The notes: generated from the sequence alone by a model not told the origin. DNA of 64,000 nucleotides from Xanthoparmelia taractica (GCA_033085395.1 JANQBS010000044.1:1-64000), one strand, 5' to 3'. Shown: positions 47,985-59,920, counted from the stretch's first letter. A program made the numbers and translations.

Positions 47985-49511
47985 CACTGACGGGCTTCAT
48001 CGCATTATCCGAAAGCCGTGAGCAACGCGCAATAATTAAGCAGTTATTCATCATGTTAGAAGAGAGGAGAACCTGCTTCCTTAATAAGACGAAGCGGCCA
48101 CCGAGGTACCAAGCATTTACTATTGATACCTTGTAACCGTTCTTATAGCCGCCTTTCTTGGCACTTAATTACCGGTCCATCACCTGGTATCTTCAGGGTC
48201 CGCGCTTTTGAGAAGAAAACCCTCTCTCAGGCGATGATAAAGAACATCAAGGACTCGGTACTGACTCCCAAATTCTTTTGCAGTAGAACCCTTGTGGTGG
48301 AGCTGCGTCAAAGGACTGTGATCTCACTACTACAACGGTTTCCCTCGCTTATCCAATGCTAACGATGGGTTGCTTCGGCTATAAAATTTCGGGGGCCACA
48401 TTCAATTCTACTATCTGAACCGCTAAAGAAATCCCTACTAAACAAGAATCTCACGTACACATGAACTATATCGAAATAGCGATAATAACGAGGCGATCTT
48501 CATTAGTGTTTGGGACGAGGATGCCCATACTCTAAGGATCCTCCGGGGGATCAAATCGTCTGCACCGACCACTCCTGGAGTCCTGGTGCAGGCCGCGCCT
48601 GAAGAAGTTGCCTAAGTCACAATTTATCCTCTAGATCATAGCGTTTCTCTAAGTGATGAGTGCGACAGTAAGCGGGTTCGATTTCTGCCCCCTAAGGCTC
48701 CATGGTTGGTGTATCTCATCCCTAGTTTTTATTGCTCCACTTGGTGGTAGACTAGAAACAAAAACAACGACTTGCTCGATGAAACATAATCTCACTGCCC
48801 GTATAATACAGATACAGGGGATATTAAACGTAGGATCGATGATCTGCCAGCAAGGTGTATGCGCGGGCACGACTGACGAACTTCAGCGAGTAAACCCGTG
48901 CTTACTGTACCTGAAGCTGCACATATAGGATTATTGATTGTCTTACATCTGGCCTCCGATTTGCCTAGCAGTGTGGTCTAGAAGCCGAAATCTAGGTATA
49001 TCTGAATTCGTTTCAGCGTCTCACATAGCGGGCTTGTAGCAGGTTTAGAATCATTCTACTTTACCACGACGTACCTTCCATATTATCTAAACCAAGCCAA
49101 GGTCGAGGGGCCAAGATACGGGTTCGGGTAGATATCGATAAACCGGAGTATTGTGTGAGTGGCGGCTGCAGCGTTGCTAGGGCAGCCAGGGCAAGTTCAG
49201 CGTTACTCTGGCGGCCTGGCAGCCTGGCCAACTTTTCTTTTAGCAGCCTCCACCGAGGCAATTCTCACAGCATCTTACGAATACAACGAAGTGGTGATCT
49301 ATACGTAGCAAGTTCTCGTCATCTCAGATTATCTCGATTGTGTACCTGACCGCCATTGACGCTCCTTCCATTTGCACGACTTCCAAGCTTTTGCATCCAC
49401 GGTGGGCATATGACTTAGAGCTGTCGCATGGAAGATACGCAGAGAAAGGGGATCTAAGTATCTCCATCAAAGTCGGGATTTCATCGTGGCATGTTGTAGG
49501 GCACGTCCGTT
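47985..49511. other. gene-free stretch of about 1.5 kb
   Basis: This lies between the divergent glycosyltransferase and b561-like genes. No coding frame, repeat or AT-rich block is recognised. A tRNA-like ggttcgattt at about 48675 does not fold into a cloverleaf. Confidence 0.4.
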
Positions 49512-52093
49512 ATGTCATCGTCCCCAACGCTGGCGCCAGCGGGCAGCAGCTCTTACAATTCGAATTCAATGACTGTAGGGGATGGAACATGGGACTCCAC
49601 AAGGAACACGTTTCTGCTCCCGAATCTCGTGGGATTGAACTTTGCAACAATGCGATACAACGGTATGACACCTGCAGATACCGGTCCCACGTGTATACCA
49701 ATCTGACAGCTGACAGGCATGGGAAACCGTTTCGCACAACAACCCCAGTATCACAACCTTATTAGAGCTCACGGAATAATTGCGGCAATCACCTTCCTCG
49801 CTATTGTCCCTGCCGCTATACTGACCGTGCGGTTCTACGGCCGAAGCCCTAGATGGGCGTTGAGATTCCACATATGGCTTCAGATTCTGACACTCCTTTT
49901 AACAACCGTAGTCTTTGTCTTAGGCTGGTTAGCCGTAGGACCCTCAAGAAAGTTGACGAACCCTCACCATGGAATTGGGCTGGCAATATATATCTTGGTT
50001 ATCTTCCAATTCTTTGGGGGATGGTGGGTTCACCGCAAAGAGAAGATGAAGAGAAGACTGTATGAGCCATTGAAGGTTATGGTACGTTTTCCAAAACCAT
50101 AATCTGCTATATTTGCGGCTTACAGAAGCAGATCCACCATTGGATTGGTCGCTCGATCGCTCTTCTTGGGCTCGCACAGATACCCTTGGGGCTTACGCTT
50201 TACGGATCTCCTCTTGCTCTGTTTGTGCTATACGCATTGGCAGTCTTTACGCTTCTTGTCACTTATTTCATTTTGACGCATCTGCGGGAAAGACGAATTG
50301 GGAATGACTACGACAGCCGATACAGCTACGGTACTGGAAGTGTGGTAGAAGACCGACCACATAGGCGAAATGAAAGGCGCACAGGAGGCCGGACTGGAAA
50401 TATAGTCAAAGGCGCAATAGCTGGCGTAGGCCTATACGCACTCGCCGATCGATTCCGGCGTCGGAGATCAAAAAGCCGGGGTGATCCGGCTGGCGCACCA
50501 GGCGTTGGTCCTGGTGGTGGCGCCGAAGTGGCTGGACATGCAAGGCACTCGAGTTCATACGTGGAGGACGAAAAGTTCTCCGACTATAGCAGAGATCAGG
50601 GGGGAGATGGTGTATGGGAAGACAGGTTGTTAAGGATCGCCGCCCCAATTGGAGCAGCGGGCTTGGTTACCAGATATTTTGATCGGAGGTATAGGGATCG
50701 AGAGAGCGATGTTGAAGAGTACGGTCCTCCTCTTGGAGGACCTACTGCAACCAGCGAGGGTCGACATGGAGAAGGTCGATTGCCTCCTGGCGGGCCCGTC
50801 CCTCTCAATCGCCCCTTGCCAGAGAATCGCCACCCTCTCAATGAACCACTTCCTTACGGACAACGACCTCCCAATCAATCGCTACCTGTTGGCCAGCGAC
50901 CTCTCAATCGCCGTCCAAGCGATGAGACCTACTCGAGTTACGCAAGCGCCAGCGGTGAACCTCGAAGAGGGCATGGTCTACGAGATGGCATTGCGACCCT
51001 AGGCGTACTGGGGTTGGCGCGTAGCATTTTCAACAAGAGAAGAGGGCGCAACCGAGACCAAGAGCTTGCGGCAGAACAGGACCCTCGAGTGCATGGTGGA
51101 CACCTGACAGGCGACGGCCGTCCTGCTCGCCACCATCGACCTGGTCTGTCAAGCATCAGCAGCGATACGACGTCATTGACCGGCACGAACCATCCCCACC
51201 ACGGCGACGGAATCCCACCGATCCCAGCAGGTGCATACCCTGCAGGCGCTGCCGGGGCTGCCGTAGCTAATCACGAGCGCGACAGAAACCGCAACGAAGA
51301 GCTACCTCTAGGTGGCATCCCCCGTAATGGACAAGTCGCTATGCCACCAATACCACCTGATCCGCAGGGAATATTCCATGCTGATTCCTCTGGTTCAGAA
51401 GTGTACATAGGCGATGATGGTAGAAATCATTGGCGCCACCATGCCGGCCGTGACGCAGCTGCTGCAGGTATAGCAGGAGGGGCTGTAGGCCTGGCTGCGG
51501 CAGAAGCTGCTGAAGCATCCTCTAGTCGCCGAAATCACCGAGACCGTCGTCAATCAGCCGGTGGGGGTGTACCCAGCGTGGCCTCACCACCTGTCAGTAT
51601 CAAGGTTAAGATGCATGACGATAACCGTCACGTCACCCTTCGAAGATTACCGGAGGCAGAAGCAGCCGCAGAACGTCAAGCCCGAGAAGCGCGACGCCGC
51701 TCTCAAGAGCGATCAGGTAGGCGTAGAGGAGATAGCGCAAGCTCACTCAGTGGTACGGAGGGCAGTGGAGACCGTTTCAGGAGGAACCAATTTCAGGAAC
51801 GACAACAAGCTGAGGCCATGAGGATCGAATCCGAGAGACTGGCGGCGGCCCGGGTTCAAGCACAGAATCAGAGGACCGCCATGAATGCGCCAGCACCTCC
51901 GCCAATACCTGAGAGCTCGTCAAATCTGCGGCCTCCTCGGACGGCTAGTATCGGCAGCCCGGGAACTTACGATGGCAACACCACAGAAGCCAGCGCGGAC
52001 TATGCAAATAATCGGCGGAGGAGAAGGGCAGAGCGAGCGCAGGCAAGGCAAGCGAAAGAAGCCAAGGGCGGGAAAACCGTTGAATTCGAGTGA
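49512..52093 (+). CDS. cytochrome-b561-like membrane protein with long disordered tail
   Basis: Exons are 49512-49662, 49717-50081 and 50126-52093 (827 residues). Introns are 54 nt (GTATGA..GACAG) and 44 nt (GTACGT..TACAG). The start MSSSPTLAPAGSSSYNSNSM is followed by TVGDGTWDSTRNTFLLPNLV and YNGMGNRF. Five helices follow: AHGIIAAITFLAIVPAAIL, FHIWLQILTLLLTTVVFVLG, HGIGLAIYILVIFQFFGGWW, HHWIGRSIALLGLAQIPLGL and LFVLYALAVFTLLVTYFIL. The His residues at the helix starts (AHG, FHIW, HHGIG, HHWIGR) are spaced as for two b-type haems. The 600-residue tail is cytosolic, with RRRRS clusters, Gly-rich segments (GNIVKGAIAGVGLYALADRF), Pro-rich repeats and Arg/Gln-rich coils. Electron transfer across a membrane is inferred; the tail suggests a scaffold role as well. 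Confidence 0.8.
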
Positions 52094-52295
52094 TGAAAGC
52101 TTTGTTCAATATTTGAGGTGCTTGAAAGAAGAACTGAGTATTTAATAGCGAGGCGTTATGCTTTTCATATGGGGTCATGATGCTCTGGAAGCTGTAAAAT
52201 AAACACCGATATTGGTGCAAACTATTGCATCAGAAATGGGATGAGCGAATCCCCATTCCAAATTTGATACCATAACATTCTTCTACCTTCAAGAA

Positions 52296-53553
52296 ATGCC
52301 CCACCCACGAATCCGCCCTTCTCACTTCTTTAACTTGTCCACACTCTCACGCCATGCAAAGTGTGCATCATGCCGCCTCTCATCCACCTCCGCCGCCCCT
52401 CCTGACGCTCCCGTAACAGCCGCCCTCCCAGCCCGTTGGCTATCCGACCTCAAGCAACGCATCGGGAAGTGCATAATCTTTGGGCTCAAGCAAGAGCAGA
52501 TCGACGAAGTGGGGAATATAATGAGGGTTGTTGCGAGAGATTGGCGGCAGTTGCTGGCTGGCTCAGAGGGGTTTCTTACTGGGAGGGGCAGGGCGGGATG
52601 CGAGGGGAGGGAGGTGGTGTGGGGGGAAATGGTGAGTAGCGGGCATAGCGAGAGGGAGGACAGGGAAAGAATGATTGGGATTTTGGCTGACTGGAAGGGC
52701 GGAGGGTAGGACGTTATGGTGAGTCGTAATTCATCTTCTCGTGATATACATGGTGATCTTTGGGTACTTGCTATACACTGTACTATATTATTGTGCTTTC
52801 TTCATGTGATTGAGGGTGGGGTCCAGCTCTGATGTGTCGATCTTTCCAGATACTCATATTAAATGCGTAATGTTTCATCTTTATGATCCGCTTTCCTTGA
52901 CAAGTACGAACCTAACGACACGGAAGGGTACGAAGACACGCTCGCAGTGACTATTGTTTCTTCCTGACACGATCTCCAAAGGCCACGTGAACAACGTTAC
53001 GTATGTTCGGTATGCTGAATCGGCTCGTATCAACTGGGCTCAAAATTTCGCCAACCACATAGATCCACAGCACAAAAAGGAATGGTCTGAGCTTTGGACG
53101 CCAAAAGGCGACGGACTGATATTACGAAGTATGAGGACAGACTACAAATTTGTACGTCGTGATTCCAGAAGGAGTATGTCACCAACAGTGGGTTTCCTGA
53201 CTCCTTGACAGCCGATGGCATGGCCGGACCGGATATCAGTCTACCATAAACTTCGAGCGGCTCCGACAGCCACGACAGACTCTTTCATCCTAGATGTAGT
53301 GATACTCTCGGAGCGATACCAGCGACCAGCGGCAAGATGCGTGGAGGACATTGTGGTCTACGATTACCGGCGAGGGGTCAAGTCGCCTCTGAGAAAATTC
53401 ATGGTAGAAAAATTGAGGGCGACATTCGAGCTACAGGAACAATCGAAGATACGTAATGAAAAGAGGGTAAGAGACCTGCTGCAGAAGGTCCGGAGGCTCG
53501 AAAGAGAAGTTTGGGACAGGTCAGATGCTATAGAGGACATGGGTACCCTATGA
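52296..53553 (+). CDS. hotdog-fold thioesterase-like protein, first splice unresolved
   Basis: Exon 1 starts at ATG 52296 with an Arg/Ser-rich, mitochondrial-type leader, then ALPARWLSDLKQRIGKCIIF and VVWGEM at 52614-52631. The last two exons are about 52982-53151 and 53212-53553, joined by a 60-nt intron (GTACGT..GACAG): GHVNNVTYVRYAESARINWA, LILRSMRTDYKF|PMAWPDRI, DSFILDVVILSERYQRPAAR, and a coiled C-terminus. The GHVNN..Y..YAE.AR stretch is the 4HBT/hotdog thioesterase core. The family expects GEM-D-S-x-GHVNN, but after GEM the normal donor GTGAGT (52632) cannot reach an in-phase acceptor without TGA 52948-52950. Joining VSS (52632-52640) to GHVNN would need a non-GT donor. Either a non-standard splice or damage. 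Substrate unknown. Confidence 0.65.
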
Positions 53554-53794
53554 ATCCAGGTTATTTAGATGTGTCATTGGGTCTCAGAGTGGTCATCAAA
53601 GGCACCTATATCACACTACTTTGATTATATTGTTAGCCTACGTTGAGAAAGTACGGCGAGAGCTGACATGTCTTCGCTCTTTACAAATACCTTGCGGAGT
53701 ACGATTCTATGTTTTCGACATCAACATCTGGAAAGGGGTGTGTTCTATAATTAATCGTCGCAAATCTCGGGAACGCGCTTGATCCTCGTCCATA

Positions 53795-53885
53795 CTCCTC
53801 TTTGCAAAACCCTTGGCGGGAGCTTCCGCGCGGCAGCCCACCCCGCTATTTTTTGCTGGGACGACCGCCCATAAGGAGCAGGAGG
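53795..53885 (+). repeat. left terminal inverted repeat of the AT-rich element
   Basis: Pairs with 56041-56131. The GC-rich outer part (cttggcgggagcttccgcgc) contrasts with the AT-rich interior. The preceding TA at 53793-53794 is the presumed target-site duplication. Confidence 0.88.
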
Positions 53886-56040
53886 TAAATCGCTATATAT
53901 AGCTGTAAATACGTCTAGGAGTAGTCATTTTTGAGGCCGTAGATAGTCCTTTTGCCACTGTATATTGATGTAGCTACTTTATGGACTTGATACTAGTCGT
54001 TGCCGTCGCTATATTATCATATCGGCGTCTATGAGTCATACGAGCCTTTGCGTTAGAGATTCTAGGAATCTCCTACGTAGTTTATAATAAGATAGCCCAT
54101 ATTCTGATAGTCCTCCTCGTTATAGGCGTCGCTAATTTGATAGAATCTCTAGAAGTTGAGTTATTAAAAAAAAATTTAAAGGTGATGATGAAGCTCTATG
54201 ATTGTATTTCTTATATATAGCGCTTTAGGACGGCTGAACTGTGTTAGAAACACGCCTTTATTCGACTTATTAATGAATCTTAGCACGCGAGACTGACTTA
54301 GGAGGATGCGGTGTCGTAGAGTAGTAAGGTGAAGTGTAATGTATACTCGCAACGTAGCCTCATCTCTTGTTTAATCTATGCTATCTTTAGCTATTCTAAA
54401 TAATAATAAAGAAAAAGAAGGAGTTAGTGACTAGAAGGGTTAATTAGTAAGAAAACGTATCTTAGTCGAGGGTGAGTGAGGGTGAGTAGTTGAATAGTTG
54501 AAGAAGGATTAATTATTAAGGCCTTAGATATCTTTAAATTAGCTATATTCGAAGATTAACCGAATTAGATACTGCTTGTAATATATCTAAATATAGTATT
54601 ATTCCCTTCACGTCCTCGTTGCGATAGCTGTCGCTATGTCACTATCTATATTAGCGCTTATAGCCTGGGCGCTAAGTAGTTATTTAGTGGGATTTGAGCT
54701 GATTGAAACGTTAGTGATACTTATAGTTCTACTACCCTGAGTTCTATCGCTGTGAGTGATTATTGTAGATATTGTTTTAATAATAGCAGGCTCTTTTTTA
54801 ATAACCTTAGACTTGCTACGAGCGTAATAATATATTAGGTCAATTTGAAGCTCTTTCTTATGCTTTTAATCCAGTAACTCTTAAAGAATCGTTTTCAAGA
54901 CCTAGCGATATTCGCTATTCTCAGTCTTCGCGATATTAAAATACTTATATTTAATCGTAGTAAGTGAGTTATAAGATAAAATCGCAACGAGTGAGACTCG
55001 ATAATATAATATATGACCCATAAAGATAATATGCTCGCGTGTCTTTCGATCTTAATTAACTGATAGTGTGTAGATTAAAGAATATTCGCCATCGAGCTCA
55101 CGCTTTTGAATCTCGATGTTAAATACGATCTTTTCGCTTTCTCAGAATAATTTCACATTAAGCTTATATAATATAAGTTCTATCTCTTTATCACAAAGCG
55201 ATTCGACGTTAATAATATCTTTAAGAGGATTAGATAGCTTCGTTTTCGTCTTTGATTTGATTATTTTCTTATTCTTCTACTGCTAATAAGATCGCTAACT
55301 ATTAAAAGCCTTAGAAGCCTTCTACTCACGTCTCCTCTCCTCTCTATTCTTCTTATTATCGAATATTATTTACGAGTTATTTTCGAAGTCTATTTAGATA
55401 TTAGACGAGATTTCTTTCGATGCTCGTAATCTAATAGTAAAATTAAACTATGAAGATCGCTGAAAGTATAGACTTTTTAATCGCCTTATTAGCGATAGAC
55501 TCTCGCTATCGAGTATCTAATTAAAGATCGCCCTTAAATTAATAGAATATCGTTTACTAGCTGAGAACTTCGATAAAGATATGCTATTTAAAGATTTAGA
55601 TAGCTAACTTGATAGCGATTAACTCGATTTTATTAACTTAAGAAGAGAGTTAGTTATTGACTTAGAGCGCTGTCGCTCAGACGACTTCGATTTATTAAGT
55701 CTTAATAATAATGTCGCCGTCTTACGAGACGTTATAATAAGTCTTAGACTGAGTGTCTTTAAGGTAGGCGTAGCAGATATTCGCACTTTTAGAGTCGGAG
55801 CTTGAGACGATGAAGAAGCCTTATTAAGGCCGTTTAGCATAATATTTGCACGTCTCTTTCTCGCTGAAGGCTTCTTCGAACTGAGATACTTGCGGGAACC
55901 TATAGCGATAACGATATAGTCTACAAATGTGGTGGGAGGACCCCTTTATATGCTTATGCTACACCGTTAGTTGAATAACTTCAATTCTAGCCCAATTAGA
56001 AAGCTGGAATGACTACTATAACGCCTACATGTTGAAAATA

Positions 56041-56131
56041 TCATCTGCTCTACTTGGGCGGTCGTTCCAGCAAAAAATGGCGGGGTCGGCTGCCAGACGG
56101 GAGCTCCCGCCAAGGGTTTTGCAAAGAGGAG
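56041..56131 (-). repeat. right terminal inverted repeat of the AT-rich element
   Basis: Inverted copy of 53795-53885, ending gcaaagaggag before the flanking TA at 56132-56133. It differs from the left copy at about a dozen positions, several being transitions. Confidence 0.88.
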
Positions 56132-56133
56132 TA

Positions 56134-56843
56134 TCGTGTAAGACCAATCGTTTTCTTCAAAAGTTCCGATGTCAGCTAATGAACAGCTGCTCGGGTGGTG
56201 CATTTGCCGACAATGTACTGCAGAATGCGAAACATCAGCCAACACCATAGAGTATCTCGCGTAAGATCTGCTCAGCCTCACCCCCAATTCGGAGTCCTCG
56301 CTGGCGACTTACAGATCCCACCCACCTCAATGCGGCGCCAGGCGCTTTTACCCGAATCAAACACCATAGAAGGTGAAATCGAAGTTTCAGAAAAAGCCCA
56401 GAGTCATGATGGCGGCGGGATCTAGATGTGTGCTGCCGTCGCACACAAGGCTGATCGGAGCCTGAGGTGATTATTTCTGTAGAATGCAACATACACCATC
56501 CACGATTGAATGAATGAATGAATGGTGACATTGGAGTGTGCAAAATGCACTCACTCAAATCGAACTACCACAGCCTCAATGCACTGGCACCATGTGCCAG
56601 TTTGTTTACGGCACTGTATCGGGTGTTACGCTTGTTTGTCTCAATGTTATATGAGGTAGCTAGATGTCGTTTTCCGGCAGAACTGACTTTGATGCATCTG
56701 CCGATTTACACCGAGTACCGAATTTCCTAGCTGTCCTACTCGTCCTTTCACGGTCCACATAACCATATATATTCCTTCTCTCCAAAGAAACAACCTTGCC
56801 ATTACTCTTACCACTACCTATTGTTGATGAGTAACTAATCATC
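56134..56843. other. intergenic with TGAA microsatellite
   Basis: This lies between the AT-rich element and the membrane-protein gene. It has four tandem GAAT/TGAA units at about 56508-56523. No gene is seen; the last part should be the promoter of the next gene. Confidence 0.5.
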
Positions 56844-59800
56844 ATGGAGCATGATTCCGATCAAGCTGATGGCCTCCTTCGACCACTAAGCTCACAACTG
56901 TCAGACTACTCTCTCAATTCCAACACTACACTCGTGAATTCTCCATCCTCCCCACCCCTTCATCGTCACAGTTATCGTCGAGCGGACTCAGCAGTCGTTG
57001 AAGAAGATTCCTCGGACCATACAGCCGGTGTATCACAGCATGAAGGCCATGGTCTAGGCATTTCAAGTCTCGATGAACAGAAACGAATGTCGACTGCCAG
57101 AAAATCTGTCGCTTTTGAAGGTAATTCCGGAGCCCCTGAACTATTGCTCTCGTCAATGTCGGAATATCGATCAAGGAAAGATCGCTGTGACGATGAGCAT
57201 GAAGAGACAGATTTTCTCGGTGACCCCGACCTTTCATTGTACCAACCATTCACGGCGAACTCTGATCATGAACCCCTACAAAAAAGTTTCGCTCCCACTG
57301 AGGCCGACTTCGAATGCAGAATGAGGAAACCGCCCGAGAACAAACGGGCCAGTTGGTTGGCGATCTCGATACTTGTACTGTCCATTTACTCAACAATATT
57401 TTCCGGCATTTGGCTCGTCATTGCGATCAAAAAACAACAGTATGGTCATACTGTCTCACGTGAGAAAGTGCCTTTCCCGACTGCATCCACCATGTTCACG
57501 GCTTTCGCGAAGTCAATAGAGCTGTCTTTCGTTACAGTATTTGTCACTTTCGTGGGGCAAGTCCTGAGTAAAAGAGCGCGCTTTCAGCCAAGAGGTGTCA
57601 CGGTAGCAGAGATGTCCATGAGATCGTGGATCGTGCAGCCCGGAACGATAATCAGCCACTGAGAATCTGTACGGTACGCTGCCGCTACAAAATTGGGCCT
57701 ATTTGCTCTGCTGGTGGCTTTGATGGCTACGGTCTATACCACAGCATCAGATGCTTTAGTGACGCCAGTACTGAAGTTTGGCGAGACTGAAAATCGTATA
57801 ATGTACGGCAAAGTCTCAGCATCATTTGCGAACAAGTACTACATTGAAGACCACTGCAATACCCCTATTGAACCGAGAGCGGACCCTGACTACTACGGCT
57901 CAACTTGCATCCAGATAGAGCATTCAGGCCAAGCATATCACAACTATATGCAATACTTGACGACTTGGGTTGAGAACAGCGAGTCCGGGAACATTTCCAA
58001 CAGTATGACACACCGGCCAGATGCAGTGGGAATGGTACGTATCTTTCTTTTGGTTTAGATTGCAAGAAGCGTCCTGGGACAAAAATGCTACGCCAGAGCT
58101 GCTGTATAGTGTCAGTTTGTGCATTGTAGCAAACGTGCTGACTCCGAGTCCTGCCTAGCTCTATGACAATACAACTCTGAAAGGAAGCTGGACAAACGTA
58201 CAAAACATGAGTCTTGTTTCGGAGAGATACGGGAGAACTGTCAATAATGTCACCATGGTGATGCCGCATGTTGGCGTTGTCGCAGCGGCGATGGATCCAA
58301 TCAATGGCATCATGCAGCCATTGGACCTCAATGTAAGTCAATAATCAAGCAGAGAATTAACATGCTAATCTGATATACCACAAGGGACTTGGTACGTACT
58401 CTGTTCAGGCCTCGGTTCCTTCGCCTGTTATGAATGTCATGTGCGCGAATATGTCAAGAGATGATATGGCTCCAATGGTTTTCGCTGAATGGCCACCAGA
58501 GTACCGCAATGGCACCAGCGTCAACGTGACCAGTTGGCCAAATGATTTCAATCTCACGACTCCCAGCTCACTGGTCACTACAGTAGTGGACGATCTTTTT
58601 GGATTTGACGACAACGAGACTCACCCAATCTTCCCCAATCTCCCGCAACCCTACGACACAGTCCTCAATGCCTCAGGTGTCTATGGTCATGAGTCAATAT
58701 ATTTGCTCGCTAGCTCTGCAAACGACACATACACAATGTGCTCGATGCGCGCAGCACAATCGCCAGATTGTTTCACGGAATACAATGCCAGTATGAGTGG
58801 AGGATCATTGGCTTCGCACTGCGGCGATCACCCCCTTGTGTATAGCAAGTCCAATCCAACAGCTCCCAACGGCTTATGGGAGAAAGATTGGAAAGATATT
58901 GGACAAAGGACTCTTCACACCTCACTGCATCCGTATGGATGCATCCGGAATGGAATGATCGGATTCAGAGGTCAATACGATTGGTATTGTCCTCTTTGTA
59001 CGTAGGAATGTACGTACGCCTATATAGCGAGGTTACTACCTCGATAGATAGATTGAATCTATATCTCATCCATTCAACAAAAGACGTTGCCTCGGAATGG
59101 GGCTTAGGGTTGAGCTTAAATGCTGGTATCACAGAGGGAAAGAGTGCCATCTCTCGGCTCCTCACTCAGTTCATACCCACGACGAACGCCCTCGACCCCA
59201 ATCTTCCATCCATCTCGGAAGCACTCGCCGTGCTAGCAGGCTGCACGCTTGTTTTATCTTCCCAGGGTTCACCTTTCGTCCACTGTAAGGCTTTTTCCAG
59301 AAATCTTCTACTACTTCAAGACTACTCTCCAAGCCGCGAGACATGCCGCGGCAGCAAACCCCTCTTGTTACCCTTTTCACCCCCTAAACATGTCTTACTA
59401 CTACGATTAAAATCTAGGGATAGAATGCTGACCCAGAATTTTGCTAGACTGGAACTACACGACACCTACCCTAAGTGACCCGCAGTATCAAGCTTTCAAC
59501 GCCACACTCCGAACACAAGAGTACATGTCGGGCGGCCAGCATTCCTGGCAAAAGATATTCTATGTTGTGCTCGTAGCTGTCTTCGTGACCAACGTCTTCT
59601 GCTTGATGTACTTTGCTATCAGTGGCAGCCACATCACCGACTTCATTGAGCCGCAAAATTTGTTCTCTCTATCCATTAACTCGCCACCAAGCGCAGTGCT
59701 TGACGGCAGCTGTGGAGGTGGCCTCGAAAAAGAGCAGTTCAGTGCGAGTTGGCATATTATGCACGATAAGGAGCGGGAGCATTTGTACATTGAAAGCAGA

Positions 59801-59920
59801 GGTGTGCAAAAGGAGGTGCGCAAACGCAGCTCTTCGCAGCAGAAATACTTGGAGATGGAGAAGGGTCCGATAAATAGTACGCTCGGCAAGCTTGGTGGGA
59901 AGAGGATGAGTCGGCTATGA
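56844..59920 (+). pseudogene. large fungal membrane-protein gene, broken by nonsense codon and insertion
   Basis: The exons, in order, are 56844-58034, 58159-58332, 58385-59284 (interrupted) and 59448-59920. Introns are 125, 52 and 163 nt with GT..AG ends. The N-terminal 170 residues are disordered. The first helices are SWLAISILVLSIYSTIFSGI, then a conserved segment around RGVTVAEMSMRSWIVQPGT, a helix LGLFALLVALMATVYTTASD, a large extracytoplasmic domain rich in Asn-x-Ser/Thr sites and Cys, and a last helix FYVVLVAVFVTNVFCLMYFA before FIEPQNLFSLSINSPP. The family is common in filamentous ascomycetes, without known function. Two lesions: TGA 57660-57662 replaces the Trp expected in ISHWESVRYA, and a 188-bp insertion (58902-59089) shifts the frame between WEKDWKDI and ASEWGLGLSLNAG. 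Removing it restores both frame and motif. Confidence 0.8.
58902..59089. mobile_element. 188-bp hairpin-rich insertion inside the membrane-protein gene
   Basis: The insertion is flanked by near-identical 10-mers, aaagatattg (58892-58901) and aaagacgttg (59080-59089), as expected for a duplicated target. Taking out one copy plus the insert rejoins the interrupted reading frame exactly. Inside are several perfect short hairpins: tgcatcc-gtat-ggatgca (58926-58943), gaggt-tact-acctc (59029-59042) and tagat-tga-atcta (near 59049-59061). No GT..AG pair would remove it as an intron at these junctions. It is too short to code for anything, so it is probably a MITE-like or other non-autonomous insert. 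Confidence 0.6.

Larger units (their letters stand above)
53795..56131. mobile_element. AT-rich, RIP-degraded DNA element with terminal inverted repeats
   Basis: The ends are inverted copies of each other. Left 53795-53885 and the reverse complement of right 56041-56131 both start ctcctctttgcaaaaccctt and continue with about 85% identity; the differences are largely C/T or G/A. Weaker similarity goes on to about 130 bp (agtagtcatt). Each end is flanked by TA (53793-53794 and 56132-56133), as left by Tc1/mariner-type insertion. The interior, about 53900-55900, is AT-rich, poor in CA/TG and full of TA-rich stop codons: the mark of repeat-induced point mutation. On the minus strand 55129-54810 about 105 codons read through with only four stops, all TAA or TAG (possible former Gln codons). 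No transposase motif survives that I can name. Confidence 0.85.

Noticed and set aside
48655..48720. tRNA-like B-box sequence ggttcgattt
   Set aside because: The flanking bases do not form an acceptor stem, D arm or anticodon arm.
53554..53792. Possible extra 3' exon of the thioesterase gene
   Set aside because: The TGA at the end of the C-terminal coiled coil gives a natural protein end and no donor precedes it.
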